From Phytohalomonas tamaricis (GTDB lineage Bacteria > Pseudomonadota > Gammaproteobacteria > Pseudomonadales > Halomonadaceae): 64,000 nt of DNA. The number at the start of each line of letters is the position of its first letter. The first letter of the stretch is position 1. This document shows positions 47,508 to 56,841 of the stretch, piece after piece. The notes beneath the pieces are model-generated. The model was given only the letters and a program-made list of their open reading frames with translations, ran no database searches and was not told where the DNA came from. The translations under genes and the position numbers were made by a program. The DNA lies in assembly GCF_003012345.1 (NCBI RefSeq), contig NZ_PVRV01000020.1, forward strand, positions 310,001 through 374,000, written 5' to 3'.

Positions 47508-48758
47508 ATGACTACTCACATCTTGCTCATTGTCCTCTGCGTCAGTGCCCTTTGGATCTTCAACGGCCTTATCATCAAGAAGATACGCAACTGGTATGCT
47601 ACCGAAGTACAGTTTGCGCTGCTTGCTGGTGTATTGGCAGGACCCGTAAGCGGCCTGATTCCCGTCTCATCGTTAGGCGACACGACCACCCTGATGGAGT
47701 GGGCCTGTCGTATTACCATGGCGCTTGCGTTGAGTTCTGCCGCGCTGCAGATGGATCGGGCCTTTTTGAGCCGTCAAAAACGGGCGTTGGCCATTATTGT
47801 CATCTTGGGGATGATATTGATGGCTGCCAGCACCACCGTCGTGTTGCAGTTGGTATTGTCTGTTGGCTGGGCTGCGGCCTTCCTGCTCGGCTGGATTCTG
47901 ACGCCCACTGACCCCGTCGTTACGTCTACCGTAGTACGTGGTGAACAAGCTCAAAAGATATTGCCCGCTTCAATGCGCAAGGCCATTACCTACGAATCGG
48001 GCATCAATGACGGCCTCGCCTCCCCGATGGTCATGCTGGCACTATCCATCTGGCTCAGCCTGCACAGCGGCCCACCGCTGGATACCATGCATTGGCTGCT
48101 CAAGACAGTTGGCTATGAAAACGTGCTCGCCGCCATTATCGCCTACGTTCTCGGTTATATTGCCGGACGCATACTGGAAAAAGCCCACAATGCTGGATTG
48201 ATGTCTGAAAGCACGATTCTGCCCTTCTCGCTGGCCTTTACGTTGTTGATTCTCGCCGGGCTGCACCTGCTCAAGATGAATGAGATCGTCGGCGTGTTCA
48301 TCGCCAACCTCGGCCTGTCTCATACCGTGACGGAGAACGAAGATCTCAAGCAGGAAGAGATCCAGTCCACTCTGGAGCGTTTGTTTACCGTACCGGTATT
48401 TTTTCTGCTTGGGCTGCTACTGCCGTGGCAGGAGTGGGTCAACATGGGTTGGCTGGTCGTCGTTGCCGCCGTACTGGTGGTAGTGCTGCGTCGCTTGCCG
48501 GCATTTTTACTGATCAAACCGCTGCTTGGCGACTTCCGCCCTACTCCCGCCGCCGCCTGGATCGGCTGGATCGGGCCGATTGGCGTCGCTGCTCTTCTCT
48601 ATGCGCTACAAGCCCACAAGGAAGGCGGCTTCGAAATAGCCTGGCCGATCGTTACCTTGGTGGTGGTCGCATCGGTGATCATCCACGGCAGTACCAGCCT
48701 GCTGACCGCCAAGCTCTATAGCAAGGCTGCCAGCAAGAACAGTGACGAGAAAAAATAG
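47508..48758 (+). CDS. Cation:proton antiporter (Na+/H+ exchanger family)
   Basis: A 416-residue transporter of the CPA superfamily with about 12 helices. The ion-binding signature is visible as GWILTPTDPVVTSTVV (the D-P in the unwound helix) and YESGINDGLASPMVM (the N-D pair). It should exchange Na+ (or K+) for H+ across the inner membrane, consistent with a halotolerant lifestyle. It is followed after 12 bp by the convergent GNAT gene. Confidence 0.88.
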   Translation: MTTHILLIVLCVSALWIFNGLIIKKIRNWYATEVQFALLAGVLAGPVSGLIPVSSLGDTTTLMEWACRITMALALSSAALQMDRAFLSRQKRALAIIVILGMILMAASTTVVLQLVLSVGWAAAFLLGWILTPTDPVVTSTVVRGEQAQKILPASMRKAITYESGINDGLASPMVMLALSIWLSLHSGPPLDTMHWLLKTVGYENVLAAIIAYVLGYIAGRILEKAHNAGLMSESTILPFSLAFTLLILAGLHLLKMNEIVGVFIANLGLSHTVTENEDLKQEEIQSTLERLFTVPVFFLLGLLLPWQEWVNMGWLVVVAAVLVVVLRRLPAFLLIKPLLGDFRPTPAAAWIGWIGPIGVAALLYALQAHKEGGFEIAWPIVTLVVVASVIIHGSTSLLTAKLYSKAASKNSDEKK

Positions 48759-48770
48759 GGTGAATGAGCG

Positions 48771-49271
48771 TCAGGAAGAGATTTCGGCTGGCGCATCGGC
48801 CGAAGCCTCAGCCGCTTCCGTTACCAGCGGTTTGGCCATTTTCCAGCCGGCACAGCCATCGGAATAGTAATCGTCCAACCAATAGAGTACCCGATACCCT
48901 AGACGGCGATAGAGGGCGATAGCGCTGCGATTATCGGCACGTACTTCAAGCTGCATACGCGTGCAGCCCTTGGCTATGGCCTGCTCTTCCAGCGCATTAA
49001 GTAACACACGGCCATTGCCTCCACCACGCACATCGGGATGAACGCAAAATGAATAGAGCCGAGCCATCTGACTGGTACGCCGAAACAATAACATCCCGTA
49101 GCCCATGAGTTGATCAGACTCATCGTACAGTACGCAGATATAAGCATTAGCGCGAAGCAGCAGATGGGAGAGCTGGCGACGGCTGAAACGGTCGCCCCCA
49201 AAGCAGATATTCTCAAGGGCATACAGCGCACCGAGGTCTTCAGGCACCGCGGGCCTTAACATTAATGCCAT
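48771..49271 (-). CDS. GNAT family N-acetyltransferase (RimI-like)
   Basis: A ~166-residue acetyltransferase with the RimI-type acetyl-CoA loop HPDVRGGGNGRVLLNALEE and C-terminal NRSAIALYRRLGYRVL. I prefer ATG 49271, with GGAG upstream, over GTG 49286. It is divergent from the RimK-like ATP-grasp gene; GNAT genes are often found near RLAN/RimK-like genes, so the two may act on the same peptide or protein substrate. This is inference from context. Confidence 0.84.
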   Translation of the reverse strand: MALMLRPAVPEDLGALYALENICFGGDRFSRRQLSHLLLRANAYICVLYDESDQLMGYGMLLFRRTSQMARLYSFCVHPDVRGGGNGRVLLNALEEQAIAKGCTRMQLEVRADNRSAIALYRRLGYRVLYWLDDYYSDGCAGWKMAKPLVTEAAEASADAPAEISS

Positions 49272-49537
49272 CCCATCATTCTCCACGTCAGGCCCGGTAC
49301 GTTAACCCTGGTCATTATCTCAGCTCACTATCCAAACGGCAGCATTCTGAGCGTCAATGCAGTTCAGGTAAAGCCCCGTGAGCCTAGCCACAGGCCTTGA
49401 TAATTTCTTAGCGTAACGACAGCTATAATGCTTGCTCATCGCGATTGCTCGGCTCAAGCTAGCAGCCATCATTTAGAGCAGCCATGCCCCTTTGGCACGC
49501 TGTCATTTCTGACCTAGAACGTACCCACGAGAGAGCC

Positions 49538-51028
49538 ATGTCACGCCTGCGTATCGTCGTCGACCGTTTAAGCGATTGGCGCCCTTATTATCCCAGCGAT
49601 GATGTCGTCACTGCTGATGATTACCTTGCCATTGAAAATGCCGGCAATAGCGACGCCGCAACGCACGTTATCAATTTGTGTAGCGGTCTCGACTACCTGG
49701 GCACCGGCTATTATGTCTCGTTACTTGCCCAGGCACGCGGTCAACGCGTACAGCCTAGTGTCGAAACACTAAGCCAGTTGTCACGCAAGGCGCTGATTGA
49801 CCTTGAACTCGATGGGCTTAACGCCTTGATGGCCGAGCTTGCCAAACGCGGCGCGCTGCAGGGTGAGCAAATCACCCTTCGCCTGTTCTTCGGCGAAAGT
49901 GACATCGAAGGGCTTGGTCGCCTGGGGCGGCGTTTGTTCGAACGCCTGCCCTGCCCACTGATGGAAGCGCGGTTGAGCTGCAAACATGATGAATGGCGTT
50001 TAGCACGCTTGAAGGCGCTACCGCTGACGGCTTTGAAGGGGCACGAAGAGGACCGTTTCGCCAAGGCACTCAACCGTCATTCACGCAAGGTGTGGCGCAC
50101 ACCGGCGGCGCGAAGACGCTACCGCTTTGATCTTGCCATTCTCGTCGATCCCAAGGAAAAGCTGCCGCCCAGCAACAAGAGTGCAATCAAACAGTTCATT
50201 CGCGCCGGACGCGCCATGGGCATTGATGTCAGCTTGATCACCCGCAAGGATGAAGGCCGACTGGCGGAGTTTGATGGGTTATTCATCCGCGAGACGACCA
50301 ACCTTGACCACCATACCTACCGCATGGCCAAGCGTGCCGAGCATGAAGGCCTGGTGGTCATTGATGATCCGCGTTCGATTTTGCGCTGTACCAACAAGGT
50401 CTACCTGCATGCGCTACTGCGCGCCCGCGGTATTCCCGCACCGGAAGGCCAGCTGCTTAACCGGGGCGATCTCAAGCATCTGCGTGAAAAAGCGCAGCAT
50501 ATGAGCTTTCCGCAGGTACTTAAGGTGCCCGATGGCGCGTTTTCCAAGGGGATCGTCAAGATCGAATCGCTTGATCAGCTCGAACGTGAAGCGAAAAGGC
50601 TGTTTGAAGATTCAGCGTTGCTACTGCTGCAGGAGTGGATGCCGACCGAATACGACTGGCGCATCGGCGTACTCGACGGCAAGGTACTGTTCGCCAGCCG
50701 CTACTATATGGCACGCGGCCACTGGCAGATCTATGACCATAGCGGCGGCAAGATACGCAGCGGCGGCTTTGATACGCTTGATCCCAGCGAAGCACCCGCC
50801 AAGGTAATCAAGACCGCGCTCAAGGCAACGCGGCTGATTGGCAATGGCCTTTACGGGGTCGATATCAAGCAGAGCGGCGAGCGCGTAGTGGTCATCGAAG
50901 TCAACGACAATCCTAATCTCGATGTCGGCGTCGAGGACGTCGTGCTCGGCGCTGCGCTCTACACGCGGGTGATGGATGTGTTCCTGCAACGGATGGAAGA
51001 ACGCCGCAGGCAGATACCCACGGCGTAG
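49538..51028 (+). CDS. RimK-like ATP-grasp ligase with N-terminal RLAN domain
   Basis: A 496-residue protein. The first ~180 residues match the RimK-like ATP-grasp N-terminal (RLAN) domain (RIVVDRLSDWRPYYPSDDVVTADDYL). The second half is an ATP-grasp ligase: LKVPDGAFSKGIVKIES (lysine in the ATP site), LLLQEWMPTEYDWRIGVLDG and VIEVNDNPNLDVGVED (Mg ligands). Such enzymes join amino acids to a carboxylate on a peptide or protein. ATG 49538 starts the conserved domain. Substrate unknown. Confidence 0.9.
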   Translation: MSRLRIVVDRLSDWRPYYPSDDVVTADDYLAIENAGNSDAATHVINLCSGLDYLGTGYYVSLLAQARGQRVQPSVETLSQLSRKALIDLELDGLNALMAELAKRGALQGEQITLRLFFGESDIEGLGRLGRRLFERLPCPLMEARLSCKHDEWRLARLKALPLTALKGHEEDRFAKALNRHSRKVWRTPAARRRYRFDLAILVDPKEKLPPSNKSAIKQFIRAGRAMGIDVSLITRKDEGRLAEFDGLFIRETTNLDHHTYRMAKRAEHEGLVVIDDPRSILRCTNKVYLHALLRARGIPAPEGQLLNRGDLKHLREKAQHMSFPQVLKVPDGAFSKGIVKIESLDQLEREAKRLFEDSALLLLQEWMPTEYDWRIGVLDGKVLFASRYYMARGHWQIYDHSGGKIRSGGFDTLDPSEAPAKVIKTALKATRLIGNGLYGVDIKQSGERVVVIEVNDNPNLDVGVEDVVLGAALYTRVMDVFLQRMEERRRQIPTA

Positions 51029-51091
51029 CTATCGCCAACCTTGCCTGCAAACGATAACGCACTCGCCTAACACGGCCTGGGTCTCTTCTGC

Positions 51092-51946
51092 TCAGGCCGC
51101 TTCGAACATCACTTCATAGCCACCGAACTTGCGCAAGTTGATCACGCCGCTATCGAAGATCAGATACTGTCCTTTCATCCCCATCAGGCGTCCGCCGACT
51201 CGCGACTGTTTATCGAAATTGAGCGAGACGACCTTGGTCGGATACGCCAGCACGGGGTAATCGAGTTCAAGCACATCCTGGTCTCTGATTTCACGAATTG
51301 ACTGCGCCCCGAACTGCTCACGCAACTGTGCCAGGCCCGGCTCGAAATAGCGGAGCAGGTCGTCACGCTCGGCTAACAGATCGACCGGTGCATTTTGCCC
51401 CTTGAGCATGCGCTGCCACTGGGTACGGTCACTGATCTTCTCACGCAGCAACGCCTCGACCATGCCCGACTGCTGACGGCTATCCACCTCAAAAATGGGC
51501 AATGCCTGGATAGCGCCCTGATCGAGCCAACGCGTTGGCAACTGAGAGGGCTTGGTGATGCCGACCTTGAGTCCCGAGGAATTAGCCAGATAGACCACAT
51601 GAGGCTGAAAGCAATGCCGCTCGCCCCACTCGGGCTCGCGACAGGTCCCCTGCGCAAAATGACAGATTTCAGGGCGCATGATGCAGGTATCACATTGGGC
51701 CAGCTTCTTGAAACATGGATAACAATAGCCTTGTGAAAAGCTCTTGTTGGTCTTGCGCCCGCAGTTCACACACAAGATACGGCCCGTGAAATTCAAATGT
51801 ATTACGCGGTCGAGATAGGGATTCAAGGCAATACGCTCGGTGCCAAGCCTGAGCGTATAACTGACCGGTGCAGTCGCCTCAAGCGCCATTTTTTGCAGCG
51901 TACCCTGTGCGCTTGTTTCAGCTACGTTGATCAACTGTTGTGGCAC
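51092..51946 (-). CDS. DUF2797 protein with zinc-finger and GIY-YIG-like segments
   Basis: A 284-residue DUF2797 protein. Zinc-binding Cys pairs are visible: CVNCGRKTNKSFSQGYCYPC and, after a spacer, CDTCIMRPEIC. The segment HVVYLANSSGLKVGITK resembles the start of a GIY-YIG-like fold. The start GTG 51946 keeps the conserved QGTLQKM segment, although ATG 51889 is possible. It lies 3 bp after the YeaC-like gene, so they form one transcript. Activity of the family is not established. Confidence 0.85.
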   Translation of the reverse strand: MPQQLINVAETSAQGTLQKMALEATAPVSYTLRLGTERIALNPYLDRVIHLNFTGRILCVNCGRKTNKSFSQGYCYPCFKKLAQCDTCIMRPEICHFAQGTCREPEWGERHCFQPHVVYLANSSGLKVGITKPSQLPTRWLDQGAIQALPIFEVDSRQQSGMVEALLREKISDRTQWQRMLKGQNAPVDLLAERDDLLRYFEPGLAQLREQFGAQSIREIRDQDVLELDYPVLAYPTKVVSLNFDKQSRVGGRLMGMKGQYLIFDSGVINLRKFGGYEVMFEAA

Positions 51947-51949
51947 GAA

Positions 51950-52225
51950 TCAATTTACCCATTTGATCGGATCGCTGGCATGGTCATGCTCGCCATCCTC
52001 ATCGTGGCTACCGCAGCTATGGCGATCAAGATAACCGACACGCTGCTCTTCGGGCACCTTGTGTTCGGCCTCATACTTGATCACCGTTTCGAGACACAGT
52101 TCAAGCTGCTCACTGCTCAGCATGCGGCCATCCGGCCACTTGCGTCGTTCAACGGCCAGTTTGAGGCTTTGATAGACTTCCGGCGTCATCTGCCGAATCA
52201 TTTTCTCGAAGGTCATATCCGTCAT
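51950..52225 (-). CDS. yeaC: YeaC-like protein (DUF1315)
   Basis: A 91-residue DUF1315/YeaC protein: MTFEKMIRQMTPEVYQSLK, RRKWPDGR and LSSEQLELCLETVIKYE are the family's signature. The C-terminus is His/Asp-rich (GSHDEDGEHDHASD), as in many members. ATG 52225 with GGAA upstream is chosen; the longer open frame to 52339 has no support. Upstream of and co-oriented with DUF2797. Function unknown. Confidence 0.9.
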   Translation of the reverse strand: MTDMTFEKMIRQMTPEVYQSLKLAVERRKWPDGRMLSSEQLELCLETVIKYEAEHKVPEEQRVGYLDRHSCGSHDEDGEHDHASDPIKWVN

Positions 52226-52301
52226 GGAAGATTCCTGTCCGGCGCCCATGCGCCCTGGTTGATAACGTTCGAAATCCGATGCTTGTCTCTTGCATGCCAT
52301 C

Positions 52302-53153
52302 TCATTGCTGTCCGGCATTGCGTCCAAACCGAGTGGCAATCAAGGCACATGCCAAACCGGTCAGCAAACCGCCCAGATGGGCCTCGTTGGCAATATTGCC
52401 ATAACCGATAACATCGGCGAACGGCGTCATGCACAACACCAGCCAGATCAGCATGAAGATCATCAGCATGTGGGGAATATTGAAACCACTGGATGGGCGC
52501 AGGCGGCTAAAGAGCCATACGTAACCCAGCAAGGCATAATCAACGCCTGACATGCCGCCAAACAGCACCACACCGGTCGCATATTGCGCGAGATTAGCGA
52601 TGATTCCGCTGATGACAACCAGCAAAATGAAACGCAGAGGCCCCTGCAAGGCTTCAATCTGGCGACCGAAATACCATAGCCACAGCATATTGAAAATCAG
52701 GTGCATCCAGCCGAAATGGAGCAGCATCGGCGTCAATAGACGCCAAATCTGCCCACTCGCCAAGGCCTCAGGCAAGTTTCCATAGACCAGTTGTTCGCCC
52801 TCGACGCCGATCGGCACGATGGTCATCGCAGCGAGAAAGCTATCACCTATGATGGCGGTCAGGGCGAAACAGAGAATACAAACGATAATACTGAGCGTTG
52901 TTACCGGCGCGCGTGCAAAGGCTGACCTGAGCACACCTGGCGAACGGGCGATTGGCCCTTCTGGCTGGAGGCTCTCCCCGCGCTGCCAGCGCGCTACGAG
53001 TTCAAGCGCTTGGGCCTCCTGTGCATCGCTGAGCACAATGATCAGCTGGCCTTCGTCATCATCGGTAAAATGATGCCCAATCCGATGCGCCCAGAGTGCC
53101 TGTCGAAGGGGAGATAAATCGAGATCGTGTGGAAAACGTAGTGCCTTGGGCAT
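52302..53153 (-). CDS. Rhomboid intramembrane serine protease (GlpG-like)
   Basis: A 283-residue rhomboid protease. An N-terminal cytoplasmic domain (about 1-75) precedes six membrane helices. The catalytic dyad is Ser202 in GGMSGVDYALLGY and His259 in EAHLGGLLTG. The loop with the conserved WR-type motif reads GQIWRLLTPMLLHFGWMHLIFNMLWLW. ATG 53153 with AAGGA upstream is chosen. It cleaves membrane proteins within the bilayer; substrates are unknown. Confidence 0.92.
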   Translation of the reverse strand: MPKALRFPHDLDLSPLRQALWAHRIGHHFTDDDEGQLIIVLSDAQEAQALELVARWQRGESLQPEGPIARSPGVLRSAFARAPVTTLSIIVCILCFALTAIIGDSFLAAMTIVPIGVEGEQLVYGNLPEALASGQIWRLLTPMLLHFGWMHLIFNMLWLWYFGRQIEALQGPLRFILLVVISGIIANLAQYATGVVLFGGMSGVDYALLGYVWLFSRLRPSSGFNIPHMLMIFMLIWLVLCMTPFADVIGYGNIANEAHLGGLLTGLACALIATRFGRNAGQQ

Positions 53154-53246
53154 AGATAATCCTTGTCCTGCAAAACGGCAAGCACCGTATCCTTGCACTC
53201 ATCCATCAAGCAACGGATTGCTTACAAAACAGACGCACAAAGAAAA

Positions 53247-53268
53247 GTCCGGCGGAAGGCCGCCGGAC
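53247..53268 (-). terminator. Terminator of the metallophosphoesterase-nadK unit
   Basis: Perfect 9-bp stem GTCCGGCGG/CCGCCGGAC, 4-nt loop. On the minus strand it is followed by TTTTCTTTG, 60 bp after the phosphoesterase stop. Confidence 0.88.
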
Positions 53269-53327
53269 AAGAGCAAGGGATCATTCAAGGGAACACTTAC
53301 TCAGACGGCAACCCTTTTCAAAAGTTC

Positions 53328-54335
53328 CTACAAAAGATCAAATTCTCTAAAATTTTTTTGCGACTGCTCATCAGGCATCACACGTACCCACACAAATCGG
53401 TCAGCATCGAGCCTGCTTTCGCCATCCCAACGATAGGCTACCAGCCGGCCATACTTCACCGCACTATAGTCAAGACAGGCAATATTGGGCACCGGCAATG
53501 CGGGTATGCCTTCACACCAGTAATGGCCAATAAACAGTGGTGGCTCATCCAAGCCGTAATAGCTCAGCTGTGAGCGCTCATGCGCAGATAATGCACGCGC
53601 TTCGAGATCATCGGGCAGGCTGTCGGGTTGAAAGACCACATCACCATAGGTCAGTGGATGCTGCGCCCAGAAATGGGCGCGAAATGCATGGCGCGTAAAC
53701 CCGTCGCTTGAGCGAATGACGACGCCCTCAGGCAGCGTGACCTGCACGCCGCGGGTAAGCCTGTCCATCACGCGATGCGCGAAGGAGCCCTTGCTGGCGG
53801 AGGATTTCAGGAACGCATAGTCAATCCGGCCGTCAGGGTAACGTTCCAGAAAGGGCCTGATCAGCGCCTCGTCCCAGCAGGCATGCACGACACGCAGACC
53901 ATCCCGCTCAAGACATAGCGGCATGGTCATGAACCAGTCCAGATAGTCTTCCCACTCTTCGGGCCGCTGCTGAAATTGATCCAGCGTTTCCTTGATCACC
54001 CGATGATTGCGTGGCGTATGGGGACGCAGCCATTCACTGTCATCGTCATCGGATTCGGCACGATGAAAATAGCTCAGCGCGTTATGCTCATGATTCCCCA
54101 TCACGATCAGGGCCTGATCGGCTTCTACCATACGCCGTGCGATCGCCAGCGCCTGCCGGACATGAGGCCCGCGATCAATAAGATCGCCAAGAAAAATCAC
54201 CTTACGGCGTGGATGACAATAGATGCCATCGCACTGCGTGTAGCCCATTTTTTCCAGCAGCACCGCGAGTGTCGCCCCGCACCCGTGCACATCACCGATC
54301 AAATCGTAGCCGTCAAGGCCACTGGCAAGTGTCAT
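53328..54335 (-). CDS. Calcineurin-like metallophosphoesterase
   Basis: A 335-residue phosphoesterase with the dinuclear-metal motifs in order: DVHG in LIGDVHGCG, GDLIDRG, GNHEHNAL, and a later GHYW. The set resembles bacterial PrpE/ApaH-like Ser/Thr phosphatases but the substrate is open. ATG 54335 with GAGGAGGG is chosen over the open frame from 54374. It lies 14 bp downstream of nadK on the same strand, suggesting co-transcription. Confidence 0.88.
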   Translation of the reverse strand: MTLASGLDGYDLIGDVHGCGATLAVLLEKMGYTQCDGIYCHPRRKVIFLGDLIDRGPHVRQALAIARRMVEADQALIVMGNHEHNALSYFHRAESDDDDSEWLRPHTPRNHRVIKETLDQFQQRPEEWEDYLDWFMTMPLCLERDGLRVVHACWDEALIRPFLERYPDGRIDYAFLKSSASKGSFAHRVMDRLTRGVQVTLPEGVVIRSSDGFTRHAFRAHFWAQHPLTYGDVVFQPDSLPDDLEARALSAHERSQLSYYGLDEPPLFIGHYWCEGIPALPVPNIACLDYSAVKYGRLVAYRWDGESRLDADRFVWVRVMPDEQSQKNFREFDLL

Positions 54336-54349
54336 GTTTCGAGCCCTCC

Positions 54350-55231
54350 TCAATCTCCCATCCGACTGCTCCACCCCAACTTGCTGCGGCAGGTCTCGAA
54401 GTAGTTGTGGCCAAGAGGATGAAAGAGTGTCAGGCGCTGTGCCTTGCGGCGAATGATCAGTACATCGCCCGGCTTCGACACAATCTGTGTTTGACCATCG
54501 CCGCTGACATGCGGATCGGCTTCATTGGCATCACCGATATGAATGCGGATCTCGCTGGCAGCGTCGATAACGAGTGGGCGGCTCGACAGCGTATGCGGGA
54601 ACATCGGCACCAGCACCATCGCCTCCAGCTTGGGGTGCAGAATCGGCCCGCCACCGGACAGCGCATAAGCGGTCGAGCCAGTTGGCGTGGCGACAATCAG
54701 CCCATCAGAGCGCTGGCTATAGACAAACTGGTTCTGAATGAACAGCTCGAACTCGATCATTCTCGCCACCTTGCCGGGATGAGTGACGATATCATTCAAG
54801 GCATCTGCAGTACCGACCAGCTCACCATCGCGGTAGACTTCAGCTTCAAGGAGAAAACGCTGCTCGCTTTCATAGTTGCCATCGAGCACTTCACCCACTC
54901 GCGTTTCGACCTCATCGGGCGAGATATCGGTCAAAAACCCCAGACGCCCGCGATTAACACCCAGTACGGGCGTTCCGGTTCGGCACATTGTCCGTGCCGC
55001 GCCGAGCAAGCTACCATCACCGCCGACGACAATCACCAGATCGCTGCGCTCGGCTAATGCCTCGCGCTCTGCTAGGGGAAGGCCATGATCGGACAGCGCC
55101 GCTGCCAGGCTTTCATCAATGATGACATCCAACTGGCGCTCGCCGAGAAAGCGAATCAGCCGCTCCAGCGTATCGATGACCTTGGCGCTACCCAACCGGC
55201 CAATCAAACCGATCGTCTTGAATTGCTCCAT
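54350..55231 (-). CDS. nadK: NAD kinase
   Basis: A 293-residue cytoplasmic enzyme that phosphorylates NAD+ to NADP+. Seen: GGDGSLLGAAR (about residues 68-80; phosphate-binding and catalytic Asp), GVNRGRLGFLTD, and SDGLIVATPTGSTAYALSGGGPI-type NAD-binding segment. Length matches E. coli NadK (292). ATG 55231 is chosen because it matches the family N-terminus; the open frame extends to 55342 without homology. Divergent from DUF1853 by 68 bp. Confidence 0.96.
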   Translation of the reverse strand: MEQFKTIGLIGRLGSAKVIDTLERLIRFLGERQLDVIIDESLAAALSDHGLPLAEREALAERSDLVIVVGGDGSLLGAARTMCRTGTPVLGVNRGRLGFLTDISPDEVETRVGEVLDGNYESEQRFLLEAEVYRDGELVGTADALNDIVTHPGKVARMIEFELFIQNQFVYSQRSDGLIVATPTGSTAYALSGGGPILHPKLEAMVLVPMFPHTLSSRPLVIDAASEIRIHIGDANEADPHVSGDGQTQIVSKPGDVLIIRRKAQRLTLFHPLGHNYFETCRSKLGWSSRMGD

Positions 55232-55299
55232 GCGCTTTTCCAAAATCCTGCGTGGGCCCGCATTATGCGGACTTAATGATATCGAGGGCAAACACGAGC

Positions 55300-56316
55300 A
55301 TGACCGGCATCTCCATCGACCTCGAGCGCTACCGGCACCCACTGGTGCGCGATCTCGCCTGGTTGCTCAATGCTCCGGCGCTGATCAAGACACGCTACCG
55401 TGGCCGCCCCACCGCATACGAGCTTGGCCTGAGCGAACCTACCGCCTGGCTCGATACGCTGGAAAGCGATCCGCTGATGATCGAAGATACCTTGTCAAAT
55501 AGCCTTAACCGGCGGCTGGGGCATTACCACGAACAATTATGGCACGTGCTACTTTCTCAAGCCCCCGGCAGTACACTACTGACGCATAACCTAGCGGTTT
55601 ACGATGGCAAACGTACCTTGGGCGAGCTGGATATTCTCTATCGGGAAGGTAAGGACGCCCTGCCGACGCATCTCGAAGTCGCGATCAAATTTTATCTTGG
55701 CCTACCGCACGGCCCCGGTCCAGCCACCGCCCAAAGCCGCTGGATTGGTGCTGGCGGTATCGACAGCCTCGCGCTCAAGCATGTTCATTTGCTTGATCAT
55801 CAGTTGCCGATGCTCAGGCACGACTATCTTCAACCAGCACTGAGTGACTATATTGCTGGAGACAGGAACGGGGACGAAAAAAGTGACAGGCCAGATTTGC
55901 CGCATCAACGTCTGGCGTTACTGGGCGTCTTGTTCTATCCATGGTCCTCCCCTCCGTCAAACCCGTCAGCAGACATCGCCGCACCGCAGGGCGCCACAGC
56001 TCATCACCTTCGTGGCGACTGGCTGCCTTGGCACGCATGGCCTGCCTATCGCAGTCATAAACGCATTCGCCGCGCCGTGAGGATGAACAAACCCCATTGG
56101 CTGGCCCTACCTCGACGTGAAAATCTTATCGATGTCGGTGCCTTCGAAGATGAGCTCAAGGCTCATTTCGCCGCCGCTGACTTTCCCGTGCAGATCGCCA
56201 TTGAAGATGAGCATCAGCGCATGGCCCGGGCCATGATAGTGGCCGACCGCTGGCCAAGCGTTGTCCCCTTGCCTCCCCGGCGTCGCCCTCGGCGCCGGTC
56301 ACTACATGATGATTGA
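55300..56316 (+). CDS. DUF1853 family protein
   Basis: A 338-residue protein of the DUF1853 family. Seen: RHPLVRDLAWLLNAPALI and RRLGHYHEQLW near the N-terminus, then LGELDILYR and HLEVAIKFYLG, which resemble the D...ExK core of restriction-endonuclease-like nucleases (Asp in GELD, Glu and Lys in LEVAIK). That resemblance is visible but the activity is unproven. ATG 55300 is chosen as the start of homology. It is divergent from nadK. Confidence 0.85.
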   Translation: MTGISIDLERYRHPLVRDLAWLLNAPALIKTRYRGRPTAYELGLSEPTAWLDTLESDPLMIEDTLSNSLNRRLGHYHEQLWHVLLSQAPGSTLLTHNLAVYDGKRTLGELDILYREGKDALPTHLEVAIKFYLGLPHGPGPATAQSRWIGAGGIDSLALKHVHLLDHQLPMLRHDYLQPALSDYIAGDRNGDEKSDRPDLPHQRLALLGVLFYPWSSPPSNPSADIAAPQGATAHHLRGDWLPWHAWPAYRSHKRIRRAVRMNKPHWLALPRRENLIDVGAFEDELKAHFAAADFPVQIAIEDEHQRMARAMIVADRWPSVVPLPPRRRPRRRSLHDD

Positions 56317-56339
56317 TACGAGAATGCGTCAGATGCCCC

Positions 56340-56370
56340 TTGACCCTGTAGTTAGCTTTAGGGTTTAAGC
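56340..56370 (+). promoter_or_regulatory. MerR-type metal-responsive promoter and operator
   Basis: -35 TTGACC (56340-56345) and -10 TTAAGC (56365-56370) are separated by 19 bp, with the dyad ACCCTGTAG / CTTTAGGGT in the spacer. Long spacers with ACCCT...AGGGT dyads are the hallmark of promoters that MerR-family metal sensors activate by DNA distortion. It lies 34 bp upstream of the merR-like gene. Confidence 0.75.
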
Positions 56371-56403
56371 TGTGGTCATATTTGGCAGTTCTGGAAATTC
56401 GAC

Positions 56404-56841
56404 ATGCTTAAAATCGGTGAACTGGCCAGCTACAGCGGCGTGAGTGTTGAAACGCTTCGCTACTATGAGCGCCAGGGCTTGCTGCCCGCACCTCAGCGCG
56501 CCGATAACGGTTATCGGCTCTATCCGGCCAGTAACGTCGGGCGGGTTGCCTTTATCCTGCGGGCCAAGACTGTCGGCTTCACACTTGATGAAATTCGAGA
56601 GCTGTTGTCGCTTGAAGGTGAACGCGACACGCATACCTGCGCTGAAGTTAAACGCTTTGCCGAGGCCAAGCGCCGTGACATTGAACAGCGCATGCATGAA
56701 CTCCAGCTGATGCACGATACGCTCTCGCAGTTAACGCAGACCTGCTGTGGCGGTCCGTATTCGGCTGCGCACTGCTCCATTCTTACCGCCTTCGCCGAAG
56801 GCGAAACTCGCCCGGAAACGACTCATGACCATGTTGATTGA
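56404..56841 (+). CDS. MerR-family metal-responsive regulator
   Basis: A 145-residue regulator: N-terminal winged helix-turn-helix (MLKIGELASYSGVSVETLRYYERQGLL), a long dimerisation helix, and a C-terminal metal-binding part with Cys in HTCAEVK and the loop TCCGGPYSAAHC. The Cys-Cys plus Cys/His pattern resembles ZntR/CadR/PbrR (zinc, cadmium or lead) rather than CueR. It probably regulates itself and the overlapping efflux permease from the 19-bp-spacer promoter. Confidence 0.92.
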   Translation: MLKIGELASYSGVSVETLRYYERQGLLPAPQRADNGYRLYPASNVGRVAFILRAKTVGFTLDEIRELLSLEGERDTHTCAEVKRFAEAKRRDIEQRMHELQLMHDTLSQLTQTCCGGPYSAAHCSILTAFAEGETRPETTHDHVD

